DNA from: Phoronis australis
Taxonomy: Eukaryota; Phoronida; Phoronidae
Assembly: GCA_002633005.1 (NCBI GenBank)
Contig: NMRA01000162.1
Coordinates: 596,304-660,303, forward strand
DNA: 64,000 bases
Direction: 5' to 3'
A program made the translations under genes and the position numbers. Shown in pieces: positions 34,802 through 44,808 of the stretch. Below the pieces are notes generated by a model, which searched no databases, was not told the origin of the DNA, and worked only from the letters and a program-made list of their open reading frames with translations. Position 1 is the first letter of the stretch. Each line of letters begins with the position of its first letter.

Positions 34802-36582
34802 CTAAAAAGTGTGTTACGAATGCAATTTGGAAGGTACATTACCTAAGAAAGTGGTGATCTCTCCATGAGCTAGATTTGTCATCGATGATCTATAAGGTAC
34901 ATGTAGTTCAAAAAATAAACCAGAAATACTTCTAAAAATACAGATCCTTCCAATTGTGGAGAAGTGTTGCCAGATGTTTCTGGGATGTTTAGTGAGATTG
35001 TATCCCACTTCGTCTGTTTTTTTCTATCAAGATTCAAACGGTCGTTGGACGCCATTAATAATAATGTAATAATAATAATAATAACAAACTCTATTTAAAG
35101 AGGATAAAATACAATAATTGTAAAACATGCTTTAGCCAAACGCTATTATCCACCATGGTCCTCTGCATTGCCATTGCTCCATAGATGTATAGTCTCACTA
35201 AGAATTGGTGCAATTTCTTAAAAGACCGAGGATACGCAAAGGCTCATGATTTGTCGAGATTTACGTTTTTGCCACCTTTGATACGGAATCCAAGTCATAT
35301 TGAAGTGATATTTGCAACCGGTTTTGTCCGTTGAAAACACCTGCATTTTGGATTCACTCAAACGCATGCTACTACGTTTTTTGCCTTACGGTAACACAAC
35401 ATGTATATATACGTATACATATTCATAAACATATACCTATGCATACACACAACTATATATATACAGAATTGAATGAACACACGACACTTTTCATTGCTGA
35501 CAGGCTTTATTCCGTTTTGTTTATATCTTCGGAATGAAACTCTCCTCTCAACGGAACATAGATGAACTAACTGACCTAGCGACATAATAAAAAGGTACAC
35601 GATATTTCGAATCATACATGATTCTTTCGCTAGGTCAGTTACTTTCATGTATGTTCAGTTGAGAGTAGAGTTTTATTCGAAGATATGAACGAAACGAAAT
35701 AAAGACTGCCAACAATGAAAAGTGTCGTGTGTTCAATCATATCTGTATATCCGCAAACTTGCTCCAGAAGTACAGCCACCTCTATATACATATATGTACA
35801 TGTATCCATGTGTATACATGTATTGAAAAATACATGTAGCCTAGGTATGCATGTTTGTATAATGTTTTTTAAAAATGCAAATGTGTATCAATACACTCAT
35901 ACATATAGAACGCAGTATATGTAGGAGGACACAGTTTACGAAATTGAGTTGAGAAGCGCTTTGAATTTTTAGTATTCCCCCTATTCAAAATTTGAAAAAT
36001 AACCACAAACAGTATTTTTGAGACTGAAAATCCATGCAAAATATTTCCCTGGTGTACTTAGATTAAAAGTCATGGCGACCTTTCATTTTATCGTAACACA
36101 GGGAAGCACATTTGTCGGACATCTTGGATTCTAAAAAGCCAAGCCAGTGCCAATTGGCCACTCGATTTCTTCATAATTGGGACATCTCTAGGCTATGGAG
36201 ACCACCAATGTAAGCTTCAGTGGATATTCTACCGGCCTGTACTGTAGGTAAGCGTAAGTTTGAATTTCCTATGTTTACCAAAGTCTATTTTCGCGAAAAA
36301 TAGGGGTAGGCAGCGTGAAAATATGGCAAACAAAAGCCCGATATTCATCCACAACAATCGTCAACTGTCACGAAAATGTTTCCCGTTTTGGTTCAGTACT
36401 TAGAATCCCAGGTCCGGCTTTTTGACAAGTTAGTGTTGAGCTTGCCGTGAACTGTGTATCTGGCTAAATTCCTGACCTAAGTACCCCTGTACGTGTTTCG
36501 TAATTCTCATCAGGCATAACGTTTGAGGAAAGGCAGTGTCTTGTCTATGACGAACCAATAGAATATTGGCTTAGCGACTTAC
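34802..36582. other. Intron with foldback MITE and AT-rich repeats
   Basis: Contains a short (AAT)n run near 35055-35085, the MITE at 35472-35736, and a TACATGTA-rich stretch at 35780-35850. Nothing else recognised. Confidence 0.5.
35472..35736. mobile_element. Foldback MITE, about 265 bp
   Basis: Left arm GAACACACGACACTTTTCATT..CTTTATTCCG is matched by an inverted right arm ending AATGAAAAGTGTCGTGTGTTC. The arms are about 120 bp each with a short centre (ACGATATTTCGAATCATAC). RNA or single strands would form a long hairpin. No clear target duplication. A single arm recurs at 29893-30045. Confidence 0.75.
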
Positions 36583-36930
36583 ATCTACCAGTTAATGTCC
36601 ATGAAATCGATTTCCATGGAATTCCAGAATCCAGACTGTTACGCGCATGGCAGCTTAGTATTTGCTTAATATCTGAGTTTGTGAACGTGAAGACAATCTC
36701 TCGCCTGGACAAAACCCCATCTCCTTTTGACTGTGTCACGTGTGTCAATGCTAACTGACGAGCATCAGGAATTTGTGATGCGTTCCAAACGATTTCTGCG
36801 CGAGGCATCGAACTATCCGACTGACATTCGAAAGAGTATGGCGATTTCGGAACTAGTACGTATTCATTGTTCAAGAATAGATACGCGTATCTTCCCGAAG
36901 TTATTGTCAAGTTGACTGACGATGGTCCAA
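36583..36930 (-). CDS. Ig-like domain exon 2
   Basis: Acceptor CGTTGTTCTTACAG, 348 nt, phase 1-1. Of two possible donors, T|GTAAGTCGC is preferred over G|GTAGAT; both keep the frame. Encodes about 116 residues beginning VGPSSVNLTITSGRYAY. Landmarks: cysteine near 36 (YSFEC), tryptophan near 49 (IVW), cysteine near 94 (ILSCHARNS). The C-x-A-x-N ending is typical of I-set or V-like Ig domains. It has glycosylation motifs NLT and NAS. Confidence 0.8.
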
Positions 36931-37743
36931 CTGTAAGAACAACGATAAGAAGATGTATACAATACATAAGGCAAACTGCTCAGAAGCACTGACTGAGTTT
37001 TAATCCTTATAGTGTAGTGTATTGATATGTAAAATAAAGTAAAAAATATTTTCGTAAATGCACATAACGCGTGTGCAAATATCGAGTCTCATTTTTGGTT
37101 AACATTTGCGGGTACAGGAAGCAACTCTAAAGTTCCATATAACTCTAGATTGCTGTGACTCGATTCTGCTGTACTTGCCGTTTGGATTCTGGATGTGTCA
37201 AAGATGCTCACTCGTCGGCAACAGTAAATAGAAACGTGTCAGTATACATTCCAATTTTGCCGCAGTTAATGTTTTCACCTCAACATCAAATGGCAATAAC
37301 TAGCTTCAAAATTTATTTGCTTATTTTCAAGCAACAAAACACCTTCTCATTGCACTATCATCAAACTTAGTGTTCCCGTGGCCTTTGTGTTGCCTTGTGA
37401 CGTATCCTAAATATGGCTCTATTTCAAGAGAAATACGAATATATTAGTCTAAAAAAACACGTAGCCACATCTATTCTTCGCAATTTTAACGCCAAACACG
37501 AAATCGTCAATTGTCAAGATCGTGCTCCTTTAATTCGGTGCAACGAATAGAATTGCCGCGTTTCGAAATTGTTCGCAATTTATTACGCAAATTCTTCGGT
37601 GTTCACAGACTACCTTTCAAGATATTTTAATGTCCACCTTCTTTGATAATATGTATAACATTTGGAAGATTAGATAGCAACGTTGTGATTTTCACGACTC
37701 CAAGAAATGAAGTTGTTGTTATGTCTACATGGTCTGAACTTAC
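36931..37743. other. Intron; no recognised feature
   Basis: Separates Ig exons 1 and 2; nothing recognised. Confidence 0.5.
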
Positions 37744-38091
37744 ATGCACTCCGGAACTTTAAGGTTTTACTGATGTTTTTACGTTCGTCAACGGTGTTAT
37801 GGGCATAACATGTGAAAGGGACGACATTACGACGGAAGGATGCGACGAATGTGATATTCCGACAGAAAACAAAGCTTCCTGCTGTCAATCCCGTAGACCT
37901 GGTTTGATTCTTTTGGACGGAATTGACTTTGGTGGACGTTCTCCAAGTAATCCTTGCGTTTGGTTTAACGTCGTTCGTATTGCAGCTTATTGTGTACTGG
38001 ACATTGGTTTGCAATATCACTACATCATATCTACCCGGCTTGTACTCGTACTTTCCTCCCGTGATTGAAAATTTCAGTTCGGATGGACCTT
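37744..38091 (-). CDS. Ig-like domain exon 1
   Basis: Acceptor AATGATATTACAG, 348 nt, donor T|GTAAGTTC, phase 1-1. Encodes about 116 residues beginning EGPSELKFSITGGKYEY. Landmarks: cysteine 37 (YTISC), tryptophan 50 (ITW), cysteine 95 (PFTCYAHNT), a normal spacing of 58. An additional cysteine near 77 (VFCRNIT) sits where exon 3 has Ser. It is the outermost recognised Ig domain, directly after the Thr-rich stalk exons. Confidence 0.8.
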
Positions 38092-39360
38092 CTGTAATAT
38101 CATTTGGACTCTAGTAAGAAAAGACAAAATTAACTTGCGCTTAAAAATGCGCGCACCGATCAACGCTCATGTCTTCATGAACTCGCTATCGTAAATGGCC
38201 TTTTCTCAAGAATTAGAGAGCTTTCGTTTACCTTGTAGGCAACCAGCACTCCATATGTTTAAGGACGATACTGCGTAAAAATCGTGTAAGCACTCAATTA
38301 TTGACTCTGCTCTTGACGTTTGTATATCTCTTTAATGCCTGAGGTCATCTTTACGAAGACGACCGGTCGTTTGCATACTTTACAGCTTTGCTTACACAAT
38401 CTGCTTGCGCAAAAAATTGCAAAAGATTTTTAATGCCCAGTCCACCTAAGTATACCATTTGGATGATATTTGGAGATCTTTCTTTAGAGAATACATGTTT
38501 AGTGCTGTGTAATTCCATTTCGTGGTGCAGTAAAAGGCACCTCTTTTTTCGATTTTTTGTGTACATTCGTTCATCATCGTTGTTATTATTTTACAGTACA
38601 TTTAAACGAGTAATATTTTTCTGATGTACATGTAATTGTATTTAATGTAAGCACCCAAATTTGCATACGTAGCATATCACCGAAACGAAGTAAAATAGCA
38701 AAATGAACCACGTGTGGGCTTACATTAGTAGAAAAATGCAACAAAATCTTCATAGTTTAAGAAGCCCTGTACGTGCTTTCTTACACGTACCCTACAAATT
38801 CCAGCTGTGCAGTAGCAGGTTAAAGCTTCATATCCGTTGCAAAGGAAAGTGGAAAACCTCGCTCATTGTAAAAGTCTATGGGTTCCTGATTTAGAAAGCG
38901 ATGTGAAACACCTGTCCATATGCCCACGAAGATGTGCGTTTGTATAGTGACGGTTAGGGTTCTACTCTAGTCACAATTTGCTCCTATGGCTGATACACAA
39001 ATTGTGCCTGAGATCTAGGTTCCCAGCAATGGAGCATCACAATGACCTCTTTGTCCATAAAACGCTCTCACATGTTCGACGGACACGCTGTCATCAATCT
39101 CCGTTTCTATGACTGATCGGAACTCGATTTTTCAAAATGGGCCGAGCGCAGCGTCAGCCGGCCATGAACTGGTCGCTTTTTCTATCGCGGGTTGCCATTG
39201 CAGTGTGCTACTCAATGACCCGTGCAATTTCTGGGCTATTTTATTTAGGGTCTATTGGAAACGCAGACACTGAGATATTGTGTCTTCGATCGCTGTTAAT
39301 TTTTAAATGCACCTTTACATAAAACTCGCCTTAGGGAATACTCATCTGTTGGTTTAGATC
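38092..39360. other. Intron; no recognised feature
   Basis: Nothing supported here on either strand. Confidence 0.5.
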
Positions 39361-39801
39361 GCGCTTTCACTGATGACGCAACGCACTCTTATTTATATCT
39401 ACTTTCGCGTTTATTCCTTGATTGCAATTTCAGAGATTGATATAAACACACAAAAAGTATATTATCAATATTGTTGGTAACCGATTTCAAACTTTTATGG
39501 ACTTGCCTTGGTCTGAAGGGTTGAAAAAAGAGACAAAAAGATTTTGCCATTGCCGCTATGACCCTACAAGTTCTCCACGCAAAATTAACGTAATAGTTGT
39601 CCGAGCATCTTCACCTAATGTAATTCTAATGAATCTGGAGCAATACAGGCGTGTAAATGCAATAATTTGATGGAAAGGCGAATGACTCTATACAGATATA
39701 GACCCAGGGCTGCCTCTAGTTGCAACAACTGCTGCGATGAAACGCCACATAAAAACACTATACCGCACCAGGAAATTCATTTTCTATAGACTTTTGTTTT
39801 G

Positions 39802-40007
39802 TTAAAGAGCAAACGTTCTCGAAGAAGTCGAAAAACTACGAAGGAATTGGCACACGAAGGGAGCGAAGAAATTGATAGAGGATTCAGGTTTGCAGCTTCG
39901 TGAATTTAAGTTCTCAGACTCGTGATAGTTCAGTAGATTTCCTAACGCTTTACATTCGACCATGCGATTGTATTCACAGGTGGCAGACACCCAAGTTGTG
40001 TTACTGG
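39802..40007 (-). pseudogene. Probable decayed copy of the Cys-containing exon
   Basis: A good acceptor (CAATCTTTCATACAG) opens phase 1 into SNTTWVSATCEYNRMVEC, then a further NSRSCKPE. This resembles the exon at 43439-43600 in cysteine order (AHCDIMEC ... GDCPTP) and in lying just upstream of an H3-type copy. The donor expected after CKPE is missing (CCTGAATCC instead of GATGGTAAC), so the frame runs on to about 39802. It is either a decayed exon or one with a different donor. Confidence 0.4.
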
Positions 40008-40439
40008 CTGTATGAAAGATTGATTACATCTAAAATCTAGGCAAGTGATACATAATGTACGCATAACCACCAAATAACCAACCAAAGCTAAAAGTGGTCT
40101 TCCAAAAATCGCTGCTTATGTGTACACATGGTGAAAAGCATATTTGATATTGAAAATCACTTGTGTCTTTCCAAGGAGAAAACTAATAAAATTGGGAACA
40201 TGATCCCTTTTCTCAATCCATGCAAACCCCCTCATTTCTTTTTTGGCACGGTTCATTGAGAAATGAACAACGCTGGTACACTTGTTCTCATTTGCGAACA
40301 TAAAACAGCTGTTAATCATGACAGCAATTTGTTTACTAATACTGTCTTGGGATATGAGCAATATACGTTGACTCCGGTAAATGTCAATATTTGTGTATGC
40401 TGCATTATAACCTGCAAATCACTATTTCATCATACTGAC

Positions 40440-40529
40440 CAGGAGGACGTGTTGTGACTGAAGCGAGTGTTGAGGCAATAGTCTGAGCTTCGGTCGGCTG
40501 GCTTGTTGTTGACACAGTAGTGACGCCAG
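40440..40529 (-). CDS. Thr/Ser-rich stalk exon, type H1
   Basis: Acceptor AGTCGTTACAG, 90 nt, donor G|GTCAGTATG, phase 1-1. Encodes 30 residues, AGVTTVSTTSQPTEAQ followed by TIASTLASVTTRPPG, with more than a third Thr/Ser and several prolines. Such mucin-like segments are usually O-glycosylated and extended. The donor is GTCAGT, weaker than GTAAGT, so inclusion may be optional. Its 90-nt length keeps the frame whether included or skipped. Confidence 0.6.
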
Positions 40530-41485
40530 CTGTAACGACTATTGCCATAAAATTTCACAACGAGTATAGTAAATGTAAGATAATCGGGGCAAGGGCAGCC
40601 GATGGTCATTCCTTCGACATTAACCGATTCGGCCAGACTTAGGAACCAAAATTTTTCGTTTGATTTTTCACTATCCTTCGATTAAATACAAGTACTGATT
40701 GGTGTGTCTAATCTTTGTACTTGGACAATATAAGAACATCAGATGTAATGTTTAATATGAAATTGTCCCGGAATAAAACTAACGCAGGTTTAAAATGCAC
40801 AATGGCTAAGACCAGATTTTTATGGATATAGCGGAGTTTATTTATCTATTTTTAATTTTAGGTTTATATCTTGATTACAAGCTCACGAAGCAATAGAAAC
40901 GCACTAAACTATAATACATATTGTTTTGGTAACCGAATTGAATCATTTAAATGGTCCTGTTTTTGTCTGAAAAGTTGAAACGGTGTAAACTTCAGTGTCT
41001 TCCGCTATTGCCCTATGTATTCTCTAAAAAAATGTATGCTATAGTTTCCGAGCATTTACTTTTAATGATATTCCTATGAATCTGGGGGCAACACAGTCGT
41101 AGAAATTCAGTTATTTCATACAATTGCGAATGAATCCATAATGATATGTATTTTCCGAGTAATTGCGATATTAGTTCCTCAGAATATTCGATATATTGAA
41201 AAATGAACAATTGTGCATATCTCATTGATTTGATCACGGTGACGGTACAACCTTAGAAAGTTTATTTTTTTGTAGGAAAATAGTTTCACTGTTGAAATTT
41301 GCCTTTTATGCATTAACAACAACTTTCATGACCGTAAAATTCATGGCAACATCTCGGCACAATCATAATGCGTAAAAATAATCGTAAAATTTGATGAAAG
41401 TCAAATATGTACAATGTTTATATGGAGTGTTTTCTCTAAATAATGCTTAATCAGACTAACCCAAACGATGAGTTTTTATTGAAGT

Positions 41486-41533
41486 ACTAGTTGACGCCAC
41501 TACCGCAGTCATTGTTGGTTGTTTTGTTGTTGT
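41486..41533 (-). pseudogene. Truncated H3-type stalk exon
   Basis: Reads TTTKQPTMTAVVASTSTS, clearly a copy of the second half of the exon at 42738-42866. It starts at a TAA where the first half is deleted and fused to H1-type downstream intron sequence. No acceptor. Dead. Confidence 0.6.
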
Positions 41534-41643
41534 TTAGAGCCGTGTACGTCTTGGGATATGAGAAAAATGTGTTGATATCCCTGAATGTCAACATTTGTAT
41601 ATGCTGGAGTGAAATTTGCTAAACACAGTTTCATCATACTGAC

Positions 41644-41732
41644 CAGAAGGATGTGTTGTGACTTGAGCGAATGTTGAGGTAATCGTCTGTGCTTTAGTCG
41701 GCTGGCTTTTTGTTGACGCAGTAGTGCCGCCA
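41644..41732 (-). pseudogene. H1-type stalk exon copy with frame-breaking acceptor shift
   Basis: Encodes GGTTASTKSQPTKAQTITST and a tail like that of the 40440 exon. Where that exon has TTACAG|CTGGC, this copy has TTACAAG|TGGC: the AG moved one base inward, giving an 89-nt exon. Including it between phase-1 exons would shift the downstream frame. So it is probably a non-functional copy or a poison exon. Confidence 0.6.
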
Positions 41733-42737
41733 CTTGTAATGGCTATTGCGATAAAGTGTCACGACGAGTATATGTCATATCATTGTATCCGTAATAAAAA
41801 TATATTTAACGTTAGTAACACTTCAAGTATTGATAATGATATCCGTTATAGTAAATGTAAGAATATCAAGGCAAGGGCTGTCGATGACGATTGCCACGAC
41901 AAGAACAGATTCTTCCAGTCTTAGTAACCAAAATGTACAGATTGATGTACTTACTATCCTTCGATGAAATACTGATTGGCGTGTCTATCCTTTAGTACAC
42001 GTACATGTAAGCACACCAGATGTGTTGATTAATTTGAATTTGTCCCAGAATAAATCAAAGGCTGTTCTAGAACTGCACAATGGCTAAGACCGTGTTTTCA
42101 AAGATGACCTCACGGATTTTATTTATTCATGTTTACCTTAGCGTTTTTTTCTTGATTAACAGTTGACAAATTCATATAAACACAATGAAAATAAATTACG
42201 AAACTTTTTGGTAACCGAATTCAAACATTTACGGACTTGGATTGGTCTGAAAAGTTGAAACCAGGTCAAAAAGTATTGCCTTTTCCGTACTAGCCCTACT
42301 TCTTCTCTAAGCAATATGTTATAATTTTGGAGCATAATTGCTTACTACTATTTCAAAAAATCTGGGTCCAATATAAGCGTGGAATTTCAATTATTTCAGG
42401 CAACCACGAATGACTCTATACAGATGTGGATGTTACGAATAATTGCAATCTTATTACCTTACAACATCGATCAATTAACTAATGAACATTTCTGTATATA
42501 GCATTGTATAAATCACGGCGACGGTACAGCAAAAGAAAGATTAGTTTTCGTAGGAAAACAGATTCGCCATTGCAAATAGTCTTTCGTGAGTTTATACCAA
42601 TGTATATAACCGTAAATCAAATGGCACATCTCGGTACAACCTTAAAAAGTAAAAAATATCCTGGAATTCGATGAAAGTCAAAGATGTACAATGTATACTT
42701 AGATTATTTTTCTCAAATTATTGCTTAATCACCTTAC

Positions 42738-42866
42738 CCAAACGAGGTGTTGTGATTGCAATACTAGTTGAACCCACTACCGCAGTCATTGTCTGTTGTT
42801 TTGTTGTTGTTGACGTTGCTGCATTAACGCTTGTCATTGGCTCAGTTCTGCTTCCAGGTTTAACAA
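42738..42866 (-). CDS. Thr/Ser-rich stalk exon, type H3
   Basis: Acceptor TCATCGTAGCAG, 129 nt, donor G|GTAAGG, phase 1-1. Encodes 43 residues, VVKPGSRTEPMTSVNAAT, then STTTKQQTMTAVVGSTS and IAITTPRLG. Thr/Ser/Ala-rich, no cysteine: a mucin-like linker. It is followed in the transcript by H1 at 40440-40529 or directly by Ig exon 1; either choice preserves the frame. Confidence 0.65.
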
Positions 42867-43438
42867 CTGCTACGATGAAACGTCATATTAAAACACTATT
42901 TAGGCCAAAGAGATTCAATTTCTATCGATTTTTGCTGTGTTAAAGGGTAAGTGTTCTAGAATAGAAGAAGTCTTAAGTATATCCTTTGTTTTACGTTCAG
43001 GTAAGCTGAGCAGATGTAATGTTCAATTTGAATTTGACACAGAGATGAAGAAATGGTGCATGTTTATCTATAGGCAGGCTCATTCTATAAACTGTGACGA
43101 AATAGTGAAGTAATTAACAGGTTTTTTTTTTGTCAATGATACCAATGACAGTCACAACACCAGAAACTAGTCAAGATCCTCGTTACTGATACGTAAGGTT
43201 AAACCTACGTTGTTAATAGAAATATTTGAGTGGATAATACACGTGTCGTTATTGCTTAACATGGTTATATATTTCAAGCTATTTTATTGCAACGCGAGCA
43301 TCAAAGAATGCAATAATTAAACCGCAAAACCAACCACTAAGACAACACTCCATGTGTCACGCTCTCTTATCACGTCCAGCCCACCTGCTTTGACACTTTA
43401 TTGACAGAAACGACATAAAACTTATGCATTAAAGTTAC

Positions 43439-43600
43439 CATCAGGCGTAGGGCAGTCTCCTGAGTATTGTCTATAATCGTCCACGAGACATTCCATTATA
43501 TCGCAATGTGCTGAAGGCTCGGCTTCTATAGTTAAAGTACAGCGCTTAATGTCTTTAACAAGTAACTTTTTTACTTCCCAGACCTTGGACACGCGTGGAT
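43439..43600 (-). CDS. Cysteine-containing extracellular exon (first recognised exon)
   Basis: Acceptor CATAATTTCAG, 162 nt, donor G|GTAACT, phase 1-1. Encodes PRVSKVWEVKKLLVKDIK, then CTLTIEAEPSAHCDIMEC, then DCPTPDG: four cysteines in 54 residues. I do not recognise the domain. It could be the C-terminal half of a small disulfide-rich module whose first half lies on an upstream exon I did not find. Intact splice sites and matching phase are the reasons to include it in the receptor. A related, decayed copy lies at 39802-40007. Confidence 0.5.
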
Positions 43601-44808
43601 CTGAAATTATGATGTTACATCATGGGTCCTGCGAACACAAATCGTTCGAAATTGCCTTTCCACGAATAAACCAAACGTCGAATCAGGTCTCGAAAAACTG
43701 TGTGTTCACACGTCCTGGGGAGATATGTTCAAAATGTTTATTTCACATTTATAAAATAGATTTTTGTAGATATTTTATCCTCAAATAGCTCGTTTTGGAT
43801 CAAAGACGTTCAGACAGCAACGTACATTTGAGACGACTTTTAAAAATGTAGGGGAAGAAAGTATCGTTATGGTATCCATTTAGATAATGAATCTTTCTAT
43901 CAGAAGACAGTCTTTGCATGTTTAAAAGAGATTTACGGAATATTCAACCAGCTAAATCAATCACGACAGCTTGAAAAATTAGGTCCCCATCTCGTTCTCG
44001 CGAAGGAGATTCAAAATGGGTTGCAAATGGGGAATCCACTGACCTACAGTAAGTACGATAACTTTCTGGCTATTGACAAAGTAGGGGCTCTTGTTTCGTC
44101 GCTAGAGGTTGCTCCGGCGCCCAAATGGGAAACTAGTCGCAAGCTGGTCGCATAAATTAAAGTAGAATGTCGTATCCATGGTTCTCTTTGTTTTCCTTTG
44201 TTTTTATAAAGATCATGGCTAGAATTACCAATAACAAGCTGATATGCGCCCAAGCTACGATGTCTATGCGACCTGTATTTTTATCTCCAACAATGACACA
44301 CGAAAGGAAAACAATGAAAGTGTCTCATAGGTGAACATATTACGAGGTGCTCACGACCGTTTCATGGATGTTCCAAGTTGAACAATATCTTGCAACCTCC
44401 ATACGACGTCATTTGACATTGATGTGGCAACTGTTACACAGTGCAGGCCCTCATAAGGTTAATTTTACGGTAGCAACAGATACACGTATCAGTGAAAGGA
44501 TAACATAGTCAGCAACGATAGACTTCCACATTCTTCAGAATTACTGAAGTCCATCAGTATTTTTGCTCTAAAATTAACTGTTCACAAGAAAAGAATATTT
44601 TCAAACATCTAAAAAAATGAAAGTTTATTCATACTTCTTAATATATTAAATGTATGTCGAATACACTTCATGCAATAGAGACGATAAGAGTAGTTTTCTT
44701 TTTAAGCAGGGTTCCAAAAGGACTACGTTTCTTCGAAATGGAGCTCGAAGTCCACTTTTTTGATAATAACAAAGTTATTTACTTGCTTTAAATCCGTTTT
44801 ATTCCTAA
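43601..44808. other. Probable upstream intron; no supported exon
   Basis: A minus-strand frame at 44277-44170 encodes the hydrophobic stretch AHISLLLVILAMIFI, a possible signal or membrane segment, but I see no start codon in context and a stop soon after. Not called. Confidence 0.35.

Larger units (their letters stand above)
39360..42950 (-). repeat. Tandemly duplicated stalk-exon block, about 3 copies, unit roughly 1.3 kb
   Basis: The phrase GGTAACCGAxTTxAA..GGACTTG..TTGGTCTGAA..GTTGAAA occurs at about 39476, 40929 and 42211. AATGACTCTATACAGAT occurs at about 39681 and 42411, with a diverged match at about 41129. Each unit carries copies of two Thr-rich exons (types H3 and H1) with surrounding intron. 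On the minus strand the order is H3 (42.8), H1-like (41.7), truncated H3 (41.5), H1 (40.5), Cys-type exon (39.9) and the first bases of an H3 copy (39.73, VATRGSPG). Only 42738-42866 and 40440-40529 keep intact frame and splice sites. Confidence 0.75.

Noticed and set aside
44170-44290. Signal peptide or membrane exon (AHISLLLVILAMIFI)
   Set aside because: Hydrophobic stretch without a start codon in context, no convincing splice site, and an early stop.
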